Shown: one piece after another, positions 55,069-64,000 of the stretch
Position numbering within the stretch: position 1 is the stretch's first letter
Layout: each line of letters opens with the position of its first letter
NCBI GenBank assembly: GCA_945873105.1
Contig: CAMCBW010000020.1
Location: 1-64,000, forward strand
DNA: 64,000 nucleotides
From: Tangfeifania diversioriginum
GTDB lineage: Bacteria > Bacteroidota > Bacteroidia > Bacteroidales > Prolixibacteraceae
Reading direction: 5' to 3'
Program-made: the position numbers and the translations under genes
The notes under the pieces: generated by a model
Databases searched by the model: none
What the model was told of the DNA's origin: nothing
The model's input: the letters and a program-made list of their open reading frames with translations, nothing else

Positions 55069-55881
55069 CTACAGACCCGCAACCAATTCCCGTATAATCA
55101 GGCTCATCTTGGGCTCCGCCTGCATGGCAACTGCTTGTACCTCCTCATGTGAAATCTCCACAATCTCTCCGGGAACACCACTGTCTGTGATAATAGAGAT
55201 TCCAAAGACCTTCATATCCATGTGTCTGGCTACGATTACTTCCGGTACGGTAGACATTCCAATGGCATCACCCCCCAAAACCCTAAACATTTTATATTCC
55301 GCAGGTGTTTCAAAGGTAGGTCCTGCTACACCAACATAGACCCCTTCTTTCAAATCAATGCCATTCTGAAGGGCAATCTTCAGGGCCAGGTTGCGCAAAT
55401 GCAGATTATAGGGCTGACTCATATCTGGAAATCTGGGACCCAACTCTTTGATGTTCTGACCCATCAGGGGATTGTCTCCAAACATGTTGATGTGATCATT
55501 GATCATCATGACATCTCCCACCCTAAATTTAGGATTCAAACCTCCGCTGGCATTGGAAACAAAAAGCGTCTTGATGCCGATGGCCTTCATCACCCTGACT
55601 GGAAATGTCACCTCTTTCATGCTGTAACCCTCGTAAAAATGGAAACGGCCTTGCATGGCAATCACCCTTTTGCCGCCAAGCACGCCAAAAATCAGCTGGC
55701 CCTTGTGCCCTTCAACCGTGGATACCGGGAAATGAGGTATTTCTGCATAGGGAATTGTATGTTCGATCTCGATCTCTTTGACCAAACCGCCCAAACCCGT
55801 ACCCAGTACAATGGCAATCTCAGTCTTAAATTTTGTTCTTTCTAGAATGTAATTCGAAGTTGCTTTTATTTTCTCCAACAT
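55069..55881 (-). CDS. punA: Purine-nucleoside phosphorylase (class I trimeric type)
   Basis: The 270-residue enzyme phosphorolyses purine nucleosides to base and ribose-1-phosphate. Motifs: IAIVLGTGLGGLV near 23-35, EGHKGQLIFGVLGGKRVIAMQGRFHFYEGY (phosphate site with His and Arg), VSNASGGLNPKFRVGDVM, and FETPAEYKMFRVLGGDAIGMSTVPE (base-binding Glu). It overlaps the 3' end of lpxK by 56 nt in another frame, so the two are cotranscribed. Confidence 0.94.
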   Translation of the reverse strand: MLEKIKATSNYILERTKFKTEIAIVLGTGLGGLVKEIEIEHTIPYAEIPHFPVSTVEGHKGQLIFGVLGGKRVIAMQGRFHFYEGYSMKEVTFPVRVMKAIGIKTLFVSNASGGLNPKFRVGDVMMINDHINMFGDNPLMGQNIKELGPRFPDMSQPYNLHLRNLALKIALQNGIDLKEGVYVGVAGPTFETPAEYKMFRVLGGDAIGMSTVPEVIVARHMDMKVFGISIITDSGVPGEIVEISHEEVQAVAMQAEPKMSLIIRELVAGL

Positions 55882-56923
55882 ATTTTAATATTTTTTTGTC
55901 AAAATCATTGTCTGTCTGATTGATAAACTTGATTTCAATTGGGATATAATAGAGATTTTCCGCGATAATTTCAGGCAGGTTGTCAATTTCCTTGATGCGG
56001 AAGGTATCTTTTTCGGTGGTGATAATCATTTTTTTGACTGTGGTGAGTGCCGTCAACTGGGAGGCAACCTGCTCCATATCCTTCAAAGAAAATGCATGAT
56101 GATCCGGATATTCCGCCGATACCACCGTTCTGGTCGTCTGAAGAAGTTTTGCTTTCAGTGACTCAGGATTGGCTATACCAGTTAGCAGGAGCACACCAGT
56201 CTCGCTGTCAATAGCTCCCTTGGTCTCTTTTACCTTGTCCGGAAAGAGTGGCATCAACTCCCCATATTTTATCCGCGAAAAAAACAGATCCTGGTATGGC
56301 CAGATGTGTAAATCTTTGGTGATGATCCGTTCATCAATGGGTTTGATCTCTCTGGGGCATTTGGTTACTATAATGATATTGGCCCTGTCACGATTGGAGG
56401 CAGGCTCGCGCAAACGTCCCAGTGGTAGCAATTCATCCTCGGTAATCATGCGGGAAAAATCAATCAGCAAAATATTGATGGAGGGTGTCACATACCGGTG
56501 CTGAAAGGCATCATCCAGGATAATTACATCCGGTCGTTTTTCACTGATCGCCAAAATCCGCTCAATTCCCCTCACCCTATTCTCATCCACGGCCACCATC
56601 ACGGAAGGGAACTTCATCTTGATCTGAAGCGGCTCATCCCCAACTTGTTTGCTGGTAGAGGTAGTCTCTACCGGGAGAAATCCTCTACTCTTTCGCTTGT
56701 ATCCACGGCTTAGGACTGCAATGTTGAATTTCGTGCTCAGCAGCTGGATCAGATGCTCGGTATGCGGCGTTTTTCCGGTTCCTCCGACGGTGATATTGCC
56801 AACCGAAATCACAGGCACCTCAAACTCTCTTCCCCGAAGGATGTTAAGATTGAAAAGCAGATTCCGGAAATTAACCACCATTCCGTAAACCAAAGAGAAC
56901 AGGTAGAGTATAAATTTCTTCAA
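55826..56923 (-). CDS. lpxK: Tetraacyldisaccharide 4'-kinase
   Basis: The 365-residue inner-membrane enzyme phosphorylates the lipid A disaccharide. It has an N-terminal hydrophobic helix (KKFILYLFSLVYGMVVNFRN), VISVGNITVGGTGKTPH (P-loop, near 40-56), LSRGYKRKS, GDEPLQIKMKFP and ILDDAFQHRYV (catalytic Asp and His). The C-terminus runs beyond the usual end with a basic tail (ENKSNFELHSRKNKI) that overlaps punA. Present together with the PagL-like gene as lipid A functions. Confidence 0.95.
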   Translation of the reverse strand: MKKFILYLFSLVYGMVVNFRNLLFNLNILRGREFEVPVISVGNITVGGTGKTPHTEHLIQLLSTKFNIAVLSRGYKRKSRGFLPVETTSTSKQVGDEPLQIKMKFPSVMVAVDENRVRGIERILAISEKRPDVIILDDAFQHRYVTPSINILLIDFSRMITEDELLPLGRLREPASNRDRANIIIVTKCPREIKPIDERIITKDLHIWPYQDLFFSRIKYGELMPLFPDKVKETKGAIDSETGVLLLTGIANPESLKAKLLQTTRTVVSAEYPDHHAFSLKDMEQVASQLTALTTVKKMIITTEKDTFRIKEIDNLPEIIAENLYYIPIEIKFINQTDNDFDKKILKYVGENKSNFELHSRKNKI

Positions 56924-56928
56924 AATAG

Positions 56929-58710
56929 TTAGTTAATTTCTACATTAAATGGCATTCTTGTATAGATTCCCCTGGAATTGGCCTCCCTCGACAGCTCTTT
57001 CCAATATCCGTATGAAGTTCCCATGACCGACTCTACGATCTTGTTTTGCATACTTACCGAAAAATTCTTGAAAAGCTCAGCGAAAGGATCCTTTTGCTTT
57101 GGCAACTCCTTGATGCGGTACTCCTTGATTCCTGCCTTCTCAGCAGCCAGCTTAAGGGCTTCCTTGATCCCCCCAAAACCATCAACCAATTGATTGCCTT
57201 TGGCGTTCACACCGCTCCAAACCCTGCCCTGTCCAATTGAATCTACACCTGTTGTTGTTAAATTGCGACCCTCAGCGACATGTGACAAGAAAATGTTGTA
57301 GGTATTCTCCACGTAATTCTGCATCAGGCTCGCTTCAAATGGAGTCATCTTGCGGGTAATGGATGGCATGTCAGAATGTTCATTGGTCATTACATTGTCA
57401 AAAGTAATCCCAATTTTATTGTTGAGCAGTTCCCCTGCATTAGGGATGGTCCCAAAAACCCCAATAGAACCGGTAATAGTGGTCGGGTTAGCCATAATAT
57501 AGGTTGCCGGAGCGGCAATGTAATAGCCTCCTGACGCGGCATAATCACCCATTGAGACAATGACAGGTTTCACCTCCTGTGCAAGTTTAACTTCACGCCA
57601 GATAACTTCGGATCCAAAGGCAGATCCACCTGGAGAATTCACCCTCAAAACAATGGCTTTCACTGTTGTATCTATGCGCGCTTCCCGAATACCCTGGGAA
57701 ACCTCCTTTGAGTTGATGTCATGCGGGCTGCTGGATGAACCGGTATCAATTTCGCCCTCAGCATAAACCACCGCAATTCGCTCCCTGACCAGTGTTTTGG
57801 CTTTAGGTTCTGCCGGAATCTTATCGTATTCAGCAACTGTAACAATGGGTATTTCTGCATTAACCTTTAAACCGGCAAGAGACCTAAGGTCTGTCAGCAC
57901 CTGATCCCTGTATTTTAGCCTGTCAAAGAAATGGGCCTTCTGCGCAGCCTCCGCTGTTTGGAAAGTCATTACTGAATTGGCATATTCGTTCAGGGCGTCA
58001 ACCGCAATCTTCCTAGATTCAGAGATCCCTTTCAGCAAATGGTTCCAAATGGTAGCGAGGTAAAGGGTGGTCTGTTCCTTGTTGGCAGGACTCATTTTGT
58101 CGTACATGTAAGGTTCTACAGCCGATTTGAACTTGTTGTCCTTACCCCTGACCACCTGCATCTCTATTCCAAACTTGTCGAGTGCCTTTTTGAAGAAAAC
58201 ATGTTCTGCATTCAGTCCCCTGAAATCAAACATCCCAACCGGGTTCAACATCAAACTATCGGCGACGGAGGCCAGGTAATAGGCCTTTTGAGAAATCGCG
58301 TCGGAATAGGCATAAACAAATTTACCACTCGATTTGAAGTCGATCAAGGCATTCCGGATCTCTTCAGCAGTGGCATAACCTGCAGAAATTTCTGACAATT
58401 CAAGGTAGATCCCTTTGATATTATTGTCCCCTTTGGCTTTCTGAATCACATTCAGTATCTGGTTTAATCCAATGGTAGTGGCGCCTTCCATCCCAGGAAT
58501 CTCCAAATCTTCAAATGGGTTGTTGGATTTCCGTTCCACAATACGGTTGTCCAGTTTTAAGATGAGCAAAGAATTCTCCTTAACTGTAACTGATTGTTCA
58601 CCAAGGGTGGCCAGAGAGGAGACAAGTCCGGCCATTAAAAATATGAACAAAAAAGTTGCAACAAGAATGGCAGCCAATGAGGCAAAAAATGCTTTCCAGA
58701 AAAATTTCAT
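56929..58710 (-). CDS. sppA: Signal peptide peptidase SppA, 67-kDa type
   Basis: The 593-residue membrane protease has an N-terminal transmembrane helix (AILVATFLFIFLMAGLVSSL) and two S49 domains. The nucleophile Ser is in SMGDYAASGGYYIAAPA (near 387) and the catalytic Lys in the N-domain segment AYSDAISQKAYYLASVAD (near 200), as in E. coli SppA. It degrades cleaved signal peptides in the inner membrane. It lies 5 nt upstream of lpxK on the same strand. Confidence 0.95.
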   Translation of the reverse strand: MKFFWKAFFASLAAILVATFLFIFLMAGLVSSLATLGEQSVTVKENSLLILKLDNRIVERKSNNPFEDLEIPGMEGATTIGLNQILNVIQKAKGDNNIKGIYLELSEISAGYATAEEIRNALIDFKSSGKFVYAYSDAISQKAYYLASVADSLMLNPVGMFDFRGLNAEHVFFKKALDKFGIEMQVVRGKDNKFKSAVEPYMYDKMSPANKEQTTLYLATIWNHLLKGISESRKIAVDALNEYANSVMTFQTAEAAQKAHFFDRLKYRDQVLTDLRSLAGLKVNAEIPIVTVAEYDKIPAEPKAKTLVRERIAVVYAEGEIDTGSSSSPHDINSKEVSQGIREARIDTTVKAIVLRVNSPGGSAFGSEVIWREVKLAQEVKPVIVSMGDYAASGGYYIAAPATYIMANPTTITGSIGVFGTIPNAGELLNNKIGITFDNVMTNEHSDMPSITRKMTPFEASLMQNYVENTYNIFLSHVAEGRNLTTTGVDSIGQGRVWSGVNAKGNQLVDGFGGIKEALKLAAEKAGIKEYRIKELPKQKDPFAELFKNFSVSMQNKIVESVMGTSYGYWKELSREANSRGIYTRMPFNVEIN

Positions 58711-58870
58711 AGGTTAAATTTTATTTTTAATTGCTGAAGCTTGGAAAATAATTAAAAAAACCGGGATCAAGGTATCTCACTCCTGATTTAGAATGAATTC
58801 ACTTTGAATTTTTATCTACATTTACTTAAGTAGTATAATAAGAACTATAATTGTTACAAAGATACGCACT

Positions 58871-59503
58871 ATGCCGATAGTTTATCTCATTTTGGGAGGA
58901 AATCAGGGTAATCGGAATGAAATAATCTCTGAGGCAATTGATTTGGTTACCAGTCAGATCGGTATTCAAATGGATAGTTCCTCCAGGTATGAAAGTGAAT
59001 CGTGGGGCTTTAAGTCAGAACCATTTATAAATCAAATAATTGTACTAAATACAGATTTAAACCCGGAGGAAATACTCGAAAAAATACATTCCATTGAAGA
59101 TCAACTCGGGAGAACAAGAAAAACAAAGCAATACGAAGCAAGAACCATTGATATTGACCTGCTTTACATGGATTCACTTGTGATCAACAGCGCCAACCTG
59201 GTAGTTCCACATCCTAGAATTGCCTCTCGCAGGTTTGTATTGCTCCCGCTGGCCGAAATTGCCCCTGAATTGTTGGATCCGGTCACCGGGAAGACAGTGG
59301 CCGAAATGCTGGAGCAGTGCAGCGACATCTCTTACGTCAGACGACTTGTTCAACCGATACCTGATACTAAAAATGGGAATGCGGAACAATCTCCTTGGAA
59401 TCGATCTTCGCACCAAAAGCCAGGTCCCCTGCATCTCCCAAACCAGGGACGATGTAGGATTTCGGGGTCATCTCCGGATCAATCGCCCCCACCCAAAGGG
59501 TAA
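58871..59503 (+). CDS. folK: HPPK, 2-amino-4-hydroxy-6-hydroxymethyldihydropteridine pyrophosphokinase
   Basis: Residues 1-165 are a complete HPPK: VYLILGGNQGNRNEII near 4-19, SSRYESESWGFKSEPFINQ, LGRTRKTKQYEARTIDIDLLYMD (catalytic loop with the DIDLL Asp pair) and VVPHPRIASRRFVLLPLAEI. It transfers pyrophosphate from ATP in folate synthesis. The frame continues about 45 further residues (polar, Pro/Ser/Gly-rich, ending SSPDQSPPPKG) that are antisense to the 3' end of upp; this tail is probably a consequence of a lost stop codon rather than a domain. Confidence 0.93.
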   Translation: MPIVYLILGGNQGNRNEIISEAIDLVTSQIGIQMDSSSRYESESWGFKSEPFINQIIVLNTDLNPEEILEKIHSIEDQLGRTRKTKQYEARTIDIDLLYMDSLVINSANLVVPHPRIASRRFVLLPLAEIAPELLDPVTGKTVAEMLEQCSDISYVRRLVQPIPDTKNGNAEQSPWNRSSHQKPGPLHLPNQGRCRISGSSPDQSPPPKG

Positions 59504-60050
59504 TCTTGTCGTTGGGCAGCCGGTCCATGATGTAGTCGACTCCCTGCTTGCTGGCAATTAGTGAAACCAGGTGTATGTGACTGGGGTCTCCCTTTTCCAG
59601 CAAGGCATGGTAACCTACCTCCATGGAAGAACCGGTGGCCAACATCGGATCAGAAAGTATCACCACCTTATTGTCCAGCAATGGAGAAGCAATGTATTGA
59701 AAATCAATATGAAACTCACCACTTGGATCGTACTTCCGGTAGGCAGAGATGAAGCAGTTTTCCGCCTGGTCAAAGCAACTCAACAATCCCTGGTGCAATG
59801 GCAGTCCAGCCCGCAGAATGGTGGCCAGCACAGGTTGCTGCTCCAATACCCTCATTTTTGCTACCCCCAGCGAGGTGGTCACCTCCTTGTATTTGAAGGG
59901 GAGTTCCTTGCTAATCTCATAGGCAAAAATCTCTCCGACACGCTCCAGATTTCTTCTGAACCGCATGGGATCTTTTTGTATGACTTCGTCACGAATTTCG
60001 GAAAGGTATTGGTTGAAAAGGGAGTTGCTGTCGCCGAGTATGTGTATCAT
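59367..60050 (-). CDS. upp: Uracil phosphoribosyltransferase
   Basis: From ATG 60050 the 227-residue enzyme converts uracil and PRPP to UMP. The PRPP loop is VILSDPMLATGSSMEVG (near 130-146), and the uracil site is SYIVPGLGDAGDLAFG near the C-terminus; ATILRAGLPLHQGL is also conserved. The longer frame adds 28 residues with no family support. Its last 137 nt are overlapped on the other strand by folK. Confidence 0.93.
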   Translation of the reverse strand: MIHILGDSNSLFNQYLSEIRDEVIQKDPMRFRRNLERVGEIFAYEISKELPFKYKEVTTSLGVAKMRVLEQQPVLATILRAGLPLHQGLLSCFDQAENCFISAYRKYDPSGEFHIDFQYIASPLLDNKVVILSDPMLATGSSMEVGYHALLEKGDPSHIHLVSLIASKQGVDYIMDRLPNDKITLWVGAIDPEMTPKSYIVPGLGDAGDLAFGAKIDSKEIVPHSHF

Positions 60051-60175
60051 CAGAGATTTTTGGTAAAAATAAAAAAAAACTTTCATTTGTTTATAATTGT
60101 TTTTCAACGGCCAAATGGAACTCCCAATAATCATAGGCTTGTGAGTGAAAAATTTACTGTGGTCGTTTCAGATGA

Positions 60176-60871
60176 CTACAACAATCCTTCGTCTGCAAAA
60201 CTAAAATAACCGGATTGTGTTACAATCAAATGGTCGATTACAGGAATTTCCATCAATGCAGCAGCCTCTTTCAGCTGACGGGTGATCTTCCGGTCTGCAT
60301 CACTGGGTTCCAGGTTTCCGGAAGGATGATTGTGGCAGAATATCAGGGAGGTGGCATGCTTTTCAAGCGCAGATTTCAACACCAATCGTACATCGATGAC
60401 GGTTCCGGTCATCCCACCCTGACTAAGTTTCTGTTTGTCAATTACTTTATTCTGCCGATTGAGGAACAGTACCCAAAACTCCTCGTGAGAAAGGTCGCCG
60501 ATCTCCGGTCGAAGGTAGTTGGCGGCATCTTTGCTGCCACGTATCTGCCCATTATCCAGCGCCTCCGACTGATTCCGCCTCCTTCCAAGCTCCAGGGCGG
60601 CAATCAGCGTGACTGCCTTGGCCTGGCCGATCCCCCTGAACCTTTTCAGTTCATCACAATTCAATTTACCCAGTTCATGCAAGTTGTTGTGGATGGAATC
60701 CATGATGCGCCGCGACAACGCAACTGCCGACTCCTTGCTGTTTCCACTCGAGATGAGTATCGCGATGAGTTCACCATCGGTGAGGGCGGATATGCCCCTG
60801 CTCATCATCTTCTCTCTGGGACGATCCTCCACGGCCCAGGTCTTGATGCCAACTTTGCTGTAATTTCCCAT
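60176..60871 (-). CDS. radC: JAMM-domain protein RadC
   Basis: The 231-residue protein from ATG 60871 (MGNYSKVGIKTWAVEDRPREK) has an N-terminal helix-hairpin-helix region (LKRFRGIGQAKAVTLIAALELG, about 75-95) and the C-terminal JAMM metalloprotease-like motif HNHPSGNLEPSDAD (near 185). RadC's DNA-repair role is disputed and its enzyme activity unproven. An upstream start would add 16 residues without family match. Confidence 0.93.
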   Translation of the reverse strand: MGNYSKVGIKTWAVEDRPREKMMSRGISALTDGELIAILISSGNSKESAVALSRRIMDSIHNNLHELGKLNCDELKRFRGIGQAKAVTLIAALELGRRRNQSEALDNGQIRGSKDAANYLRPEIGDLSHEEFWVLFLNRQNKVIDKQKLSQGGMTGTVIDVRLVLKSALEKHATSLIFCHNHPSGNLEPSDADRKITRQLKEAAALMEIPVIDHLIVTQSGYFSFADEGLL

Positions 60872-60954
60872 AACCCCGAAGTCTGCCGGATGGTTCAATG
60901 GCAAAACTTCTGTCCTCAAGTTACGACAAAATCAGGAGAAAAGAGAAAATTAAA

Positions 60955-60987
60955 GACAAAAAAGGGCACCCAATTTGGGCACCCTTT
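60955..60987 (-). terminator. Intrinsic terminator of rpsT
   Basis: AAAGGG (60961-60966) pairs with CCCTTT (60982-60987) outside an inner CCCAA/TTGGG stem; on the minus strand a run of T follows. It begins about 24 nt after the rpsT stop codon and also lies before radC. Confidence 0.8.
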
Positions 60988-61010
60988 CAAAAATATATTG
61001 TTTGAACAGA

Positions 61011-61262
61011 TTAAAGCGCGTTGACGTGAAGCGTCAGACTTGACTTAAGGTTAGAGGCTTTATTCTTGTGGATGACATTGGTTTTTGCCAACTTATCCAA
61101 CATCCCTACCACTTTTGGAAGAAGCTCAGCAGCCTTTTCCTTCTCGGTAGTTGAACGCAGTTCGCGAACAGCATTACGGGTTGTTTTTGAATAATACTTG
61201 TTGTGAAGACGGTGAACTTCACTCTGCTTTGCTCTCTTGATGGACGACTTATGGTTTGCCAT
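61011..61262 (-). CDS. rpsT: 30S ribosomal protein S20
   Basis: The 83-residue basic protein ([21 protein letters not shown] at the start) has the S20 pattern of three long helices with [14 protein letters not shown]...[23 protein letters not shown] and a [12 protein letters not shown] end. It binds 16S rRNA early in 30S assembly. It lies directly downstream of two tRNA-Glu genes on the same strand and is probably cotranscribed with them. Confidence 0.97.
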   Translation of the reverse strand: MANHKSSIKRAKQSEVHRLHNKYYSKTTRNAVRELRSTTEKEKAAELLPKVVGMLDKLAKTNVIHKNKASNLKSSLTLHVNAL

Positions 61263-61295
61263 TGTGTAAAAATAATTTCTATCAAATAATAAATG

Positions 61296-61367
61296 TAGTC
61301 TGTAGGGGATTCGAACCCCTATGGCAAGAATGAAAATCTTGAATCCTAACCCTTAGATGAACAGACC
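61296..61367 (-). tRNA. tRNA-Glu (anticodon TTC), copy nearer rpsT
   Basis: The 72-nt minus-strand sequence folds as a cloverleaf with acceptor GGTCTGT/ACAGACT, anticodon stem CAAGA/TCTTG around loop TTTTCAT (anticodon TTC), and a T-arm AGGGG-TTCGAAT-CCCCT. No CCA is encoded after the discriminator A. It lies 33 nt upstream of rpsT. Confidence 0.96.
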
Positions 61368-61458
61368 ATCTTGAACCTCCCTGATTGGGGTCGTAAAATT
61401 AATCTTTTTTTTGTTACGATACAATTTTACCAGAAAATTGAGAACAAAAATTTGATGG

Positions 61459-61530
61459 TAGTCCGTAGGGGATTCGAACCCCTATGGCAAGAATGAAAAT
61501 CTTGAATCCTAACCCTTAGATGAACGGACC
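61459..61530 (-). tRNA. tRNA-Glu (anticodon TTC), upstream copy
   Basis: Same cloverleaf and anticodon as the copy at 61296-61367; the two differ at only two bases, which form one acceptor-stem pair (GGTCCGT/ACGGACT here, versus T-A there). The discriminator A is followed by an encoded CCA (complement tgg at 61456-61458). Together with the other copy it precedes rpsT. The roughly 300 nt on its upstream side hold no gene that I can support, only an AT-rich promoter-like stretch. Confidence 0.96.
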
Positions 61531-61827
61531 ATCGCTAACTCTTTTTTTATGTAAAAAGAGTGAAAAAATTTACTCAAACCGACAGCTTGGCCAACGACCA
61601 ACAGTTCAGATTTTCGCGATGCAAAGAAAAGAGTTTTTTTTCTAAATGACAATAGCCTTTTTAAAAAAAATACCTCTTTGCTGAAACGAAAAAAATTGTT
61701 TGAAAGAGGCTATTCCACATCCATCAAATCTGTAACCGATCTCCTTTACAAACCTGTCAGCTCTGCTGGGCATAACCAGGTTGAGCAAGGCTGCACTGCC
61801 GAGGGCGATGAAATGGATTCACCTCTG

Positions 61828-63978
61828 CTATTCCTGTGCTGCTACCAGGATCTCCATGATCTTCTTTCCGGCAGCCGCTACGGAGGTTCCAGGACCGAAG
61901 ATGGCCACCACACCCGCATCGTAGAGGAACTGGTAGTCCTGGGATGGAATCACTCCACCGGCAATGACCATGATATCTTCGCGGCCGAGCTTCTTCATCT
62001 CCTCAATAACAGCAGGAATGAGCGTCTTGTGTCCGGCGGCCAGCGAAGAGATCCCCATGATGTGCACATCGTTCTCTACCGCCTGTTTGGCAGCCTCTTC
62101 CGGGGTTTGGAACAATGGTCCCATGTCGACATCGAATCCGAGGTCGGCATAACCTGTAGCCACCACTTTTGCGCCACGATCGTGTCCGTCCTGACCCATC
62201 TTGGCAATCATGATCCTGGGTTGCCTTCCCTCTTTCTCCGCAAATTTCTGAACGAGCTCCTTCGCACTGGTGAAGTCACCGTCATTTTTAGCTTCTGATG
62301 AATACACGCCTGATATGGTTCTGATGGTTGCTTTGTATCGTCCTACAATTTTCTCACAAGCGAAGGAGATCTCTCCAAGTGTGGCACGTTTTTGCGCGGC
62401 ATCGACGGCCAGTTCAAGCAGATTGCCCTTTCCTGTCTGCACGCAGGCAGTGATAGCCTCCAGCGATGCAATGACCTCCTTTTCGTTGCGGTTGGCCCGC
62501 AGCTGGTTCAGCCGGTCGATTTGCGAAAGACGAACCGCACTGTTGTCGATCTCAAGGATATCGATGGGATCTTCCTTCTCCAACCTGTACTTGTTCACCC
62601 CAATGATTGCCTGCGAACCAGAGTCGATGCGGCCCTGTGTCCTTGCTGCTGCCTCTTCGATGCGCATCTTCGGAACACCTGTCTCGATGGCCTTTGACAT
62701 TCCACCCAACTCCTCTACCTCTTCAATCAATGCCCAGGCTTTTTTGAATATTTCGTTGGTCAGTGACTCCACATAGTAGGAGCCGGCCCAGGGATCCAGC
62801 GAACGGCAAATCTCCGTCTCCTGTTGCAAATAGATTTGGGTATTTCTGGCAATCCTGGCCGAGAAGTCTGTCGGAAGTGCTATGGCCTCATCCAACGCGT
62901 TGGTATGCAATGATTGCGTATGTCCCAACGCTGCAGCAAGTGCTTCGATACAGGTTCGACCCACGTTGTTGAATGGATCCTGCTCAGTAAGCGACCAGCC
63001 CGATGTCTGTGAGTGGGTGCGCAGTGCCATCGATTTGGCACTCTTTGGATTAAACTGTTTGACCATCTTGGCCCAGATCATCCTGGCAGCACGCATCTTG
63101 GCAATCTCCATGAAGTGGTTCATGCCAACAGCCCAGAAAAAGGAGAGCCGTGGGGCAAATGCATCAATGTCGAGTCCAGCTTTGATCCCGGTGCGGATGT
63201 AATCCAACCCGTCGGCCAGGGTATAGGCCATCTCGATATCCGCGGTAGCACCTGCCTCCTGCATGTGGTATCCTGAGATGGAGATGGAGTTGAATTTTGG
63301 CATCTTCTGGGAGGTAAACTCGAAGATGTCGGCTATGATCTTCATCGAAAATTCGGGTGGATAGATATAGGTATTCCGCACCATGAACTCTTTGAGAATA
63401 TCGTTCTGTATGGTCCCTGAGAGCTCTTCCAGCTTTGCTCCCTGCTCGAGGGCAGTCACAATGTAAAATGCCATGATGGGAAGCACTGCTCCGTTCATGG
63501 TCATCGAAACTGACATCTTGTTGAGAGGGATCTGGTCGAAAAGAATCTTCATGTCCAGGATAGAATCAATAGCTACCCCTGCCTTTCCAACATCTCCGGT
63601 TACCCGTGGATGGTCTGAATCATACCCCCGGTGGGTAGCCAGGTCGAAAGCTACCGACAAACCCTTCTGCCCGGCAGCCAAATTTCGGCGGTAAAAGGCA
63701 TTGGACTCTTCGGCAGTGGAGAATCCGGCATATTGACGAATGGTCCAGGGTTGCATGACATACATGGTAGAATAAGGACCCCTGAGGAAGGGCGCCTTCC
63801 CGGCTGCGTAATTCAGGTGCTCCATTCCTTCCAGGTCGGCTTTGGTATAAACCCCCTTGACAGGAATCAGCTCCGGCGTCATCCAGGTCGTTTCGGAGCC
63901 CGAAGGTTGTTTTGTATCTTTGGGTTCACCTGCTTCCAGGCAACCAGTGATCTCTATCTCTTTAAAATTCGGTGTCAT
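61828..63978 (-). CDS. scpA: Methylmalonyl-CoA mutase, large subunit
   Basis: The 716-residue enzyme interconverts succinyl-CoA and methylmalonyl-CoA with adenosylcobalamin. It has the substrate-binding barrel from about 60 ([59 protein letters not shown]) and a C-terminal B12 domain with DGHDRGAKV near 599-607 (the DxHxxG cobalt-ligand motif), then [15 protein letters not shown] and VIAGGVIP. The small subunit is expected upstream, beyond the right edge. It fits the fermentation of sugars to propionate via succinate. Confidence 0.97.
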   Translation of the reverse strand: MTPNFKEIEITGCLEAGEPKDTKQPSGSETTWMTPELIPVKGVYTKADLEGMEHLNYAAGKAPFLRGPYSTMYVMQPWTIRQYAGFSTAEESNAFYRRNLAAGQKGLSVAFDLATHRGYDSDHPRVTGDVGKAGVAIDSILDMKILFDQIPLNKMSVSMTMNGAVLPIMAFYIVTALEQGAKLEELSGTIQNDILKEFMVRNTYIYPPEFSMKIIADIFEFTSQKMPKFNSISISGYHMQEAGATADIEMAYTLADGLDYIRTGIKAGLDIDAFAPRLSFFWAVGMNHFMEIAKMRAARMIWAKMVKQFNPKSAKSMALRTHSQTSGWSLTEQDPFNNVGRTCIEALAAALGHTQSLHTNALDEAIALPTDFSARIARNTQIYLQQETEICRSLDPWAGSYYVESLTNEIFKKAWALIEEVEELGGMSKAIETGVPKMRIEEAAARTQGRIDSGSQAIIGVNKYRLEKEDPIDILEIDNSAVRLSQIDRLNQLRANRNEKEVIASLEAITACVQTGKGNLLELAVDAAQKRATLGEISFACEKIVGRYKATIRTISGVYSSEAKNDGDFTSAKELVQKFAEKEGRQPRIMIAKMGQDGHDRGAKVVATGYADLGFDVDMGPLFQTPEEAAKQAVENDVHIMGISSLAAGHKTLIPAVIEEMKKLGREDIMVIAGGVIPSQDYQFLYDAGVVAIFGPGTSVAAAGKKIMEILVAAQE

Positions 63979-64000
63979 AATTAAATTTTCGATTTTGGAT

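Overview
The window looks like a chromosomal segment of a member of the Bacteroidota, most likely an anaerobic or facultative polysaccharide-degrading Bacteroidales/Marinilabiliales-type organism. Reasons: a TonB-dependent receptor with a carboxypeptidase-regulatory N-terminus, a secreted enzyme ending in a type IX secretion (Por) sorting domain, Bacteroidota-only families (DUF5683, DUF5063, OstA-like, paired SurA-like isomerases, RseC next to rnfBCDGEA), and several intergenic matches to the Bacteroidota -7 promoter element TAnnTTTG with few Shine-Dalgarno sequences. Species cannot be fixed from sequence alone.

Layout. Positions 1-16400 are an accessory, carbohydrate-oriented region: the tail of an unidentified protein, a BNR_4 beta-propeller protein, a TonB-dependent receptor, an agarase-like clan GH-A hydrolase, a small secreted protein behind a perfect 11-copy 9-nt repeat, a decayed locus, an FAD oxidoreductase, a truncated esterase, a GntP-type symporter, an SGNH-like hydrolase with a T9SS tail, then rsgA, an AlkD-like protein, a PagL-like deacylase and a sialidase-like BNR protein. 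Positions 16600-17340 hold a compact minus-strand operon of two double-glycine-leader peptides and a 42-residue membrane peptide that looks like a bacteriocin-type system. Positions 17480-35200 are mostly core functions: DEAD-box helicase, RlmI-like methyltransferase, a DEDD exonuclease, recQ, guaB, an outer-membrane biogenesis trio (two SurA-like proteins and an OstA-like protein), a cobalamin adenosyltransferase, an ABC ATPase and recG.

Positions 35250-40800 encode a complete Rnf complex (B, C, D, G, E, A) behind an RseC-like gene. After a TonB-domain protein, a YbjQ protein and a lipoprotein come yicC-gmk-nadD-priA, then parA-parB, a DUF5683 protein and an MltD-like transglycosylase. The right end has ettA, a probable short untranslated RNA, purine nucleoside phosphorylase, lpxK, sppA, folK, upp, radC, rpsT with two tRNA-Glu genes, and methylmalonyl-CoA mutase, whose adenosylcobalamin cofactor is made by the adenosyltransferase encoded earlier in the window.

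The two signals I consider most worth attention are (i) the three-peptide bacteriocin-like operon at 16670-17218, in which the small membrane peptide repeats the C-terminal motif of the secreted peptide beside it, and (ii) a recurring class of intergenic elements built from 8-10-nt tandem units (around 1697, 6513, 30161, 32898/33014 and 43323), several lying directly against start codons or arranged as inverted arms. No CRISPR array, transposase, rRNA operon or phage module was seen.
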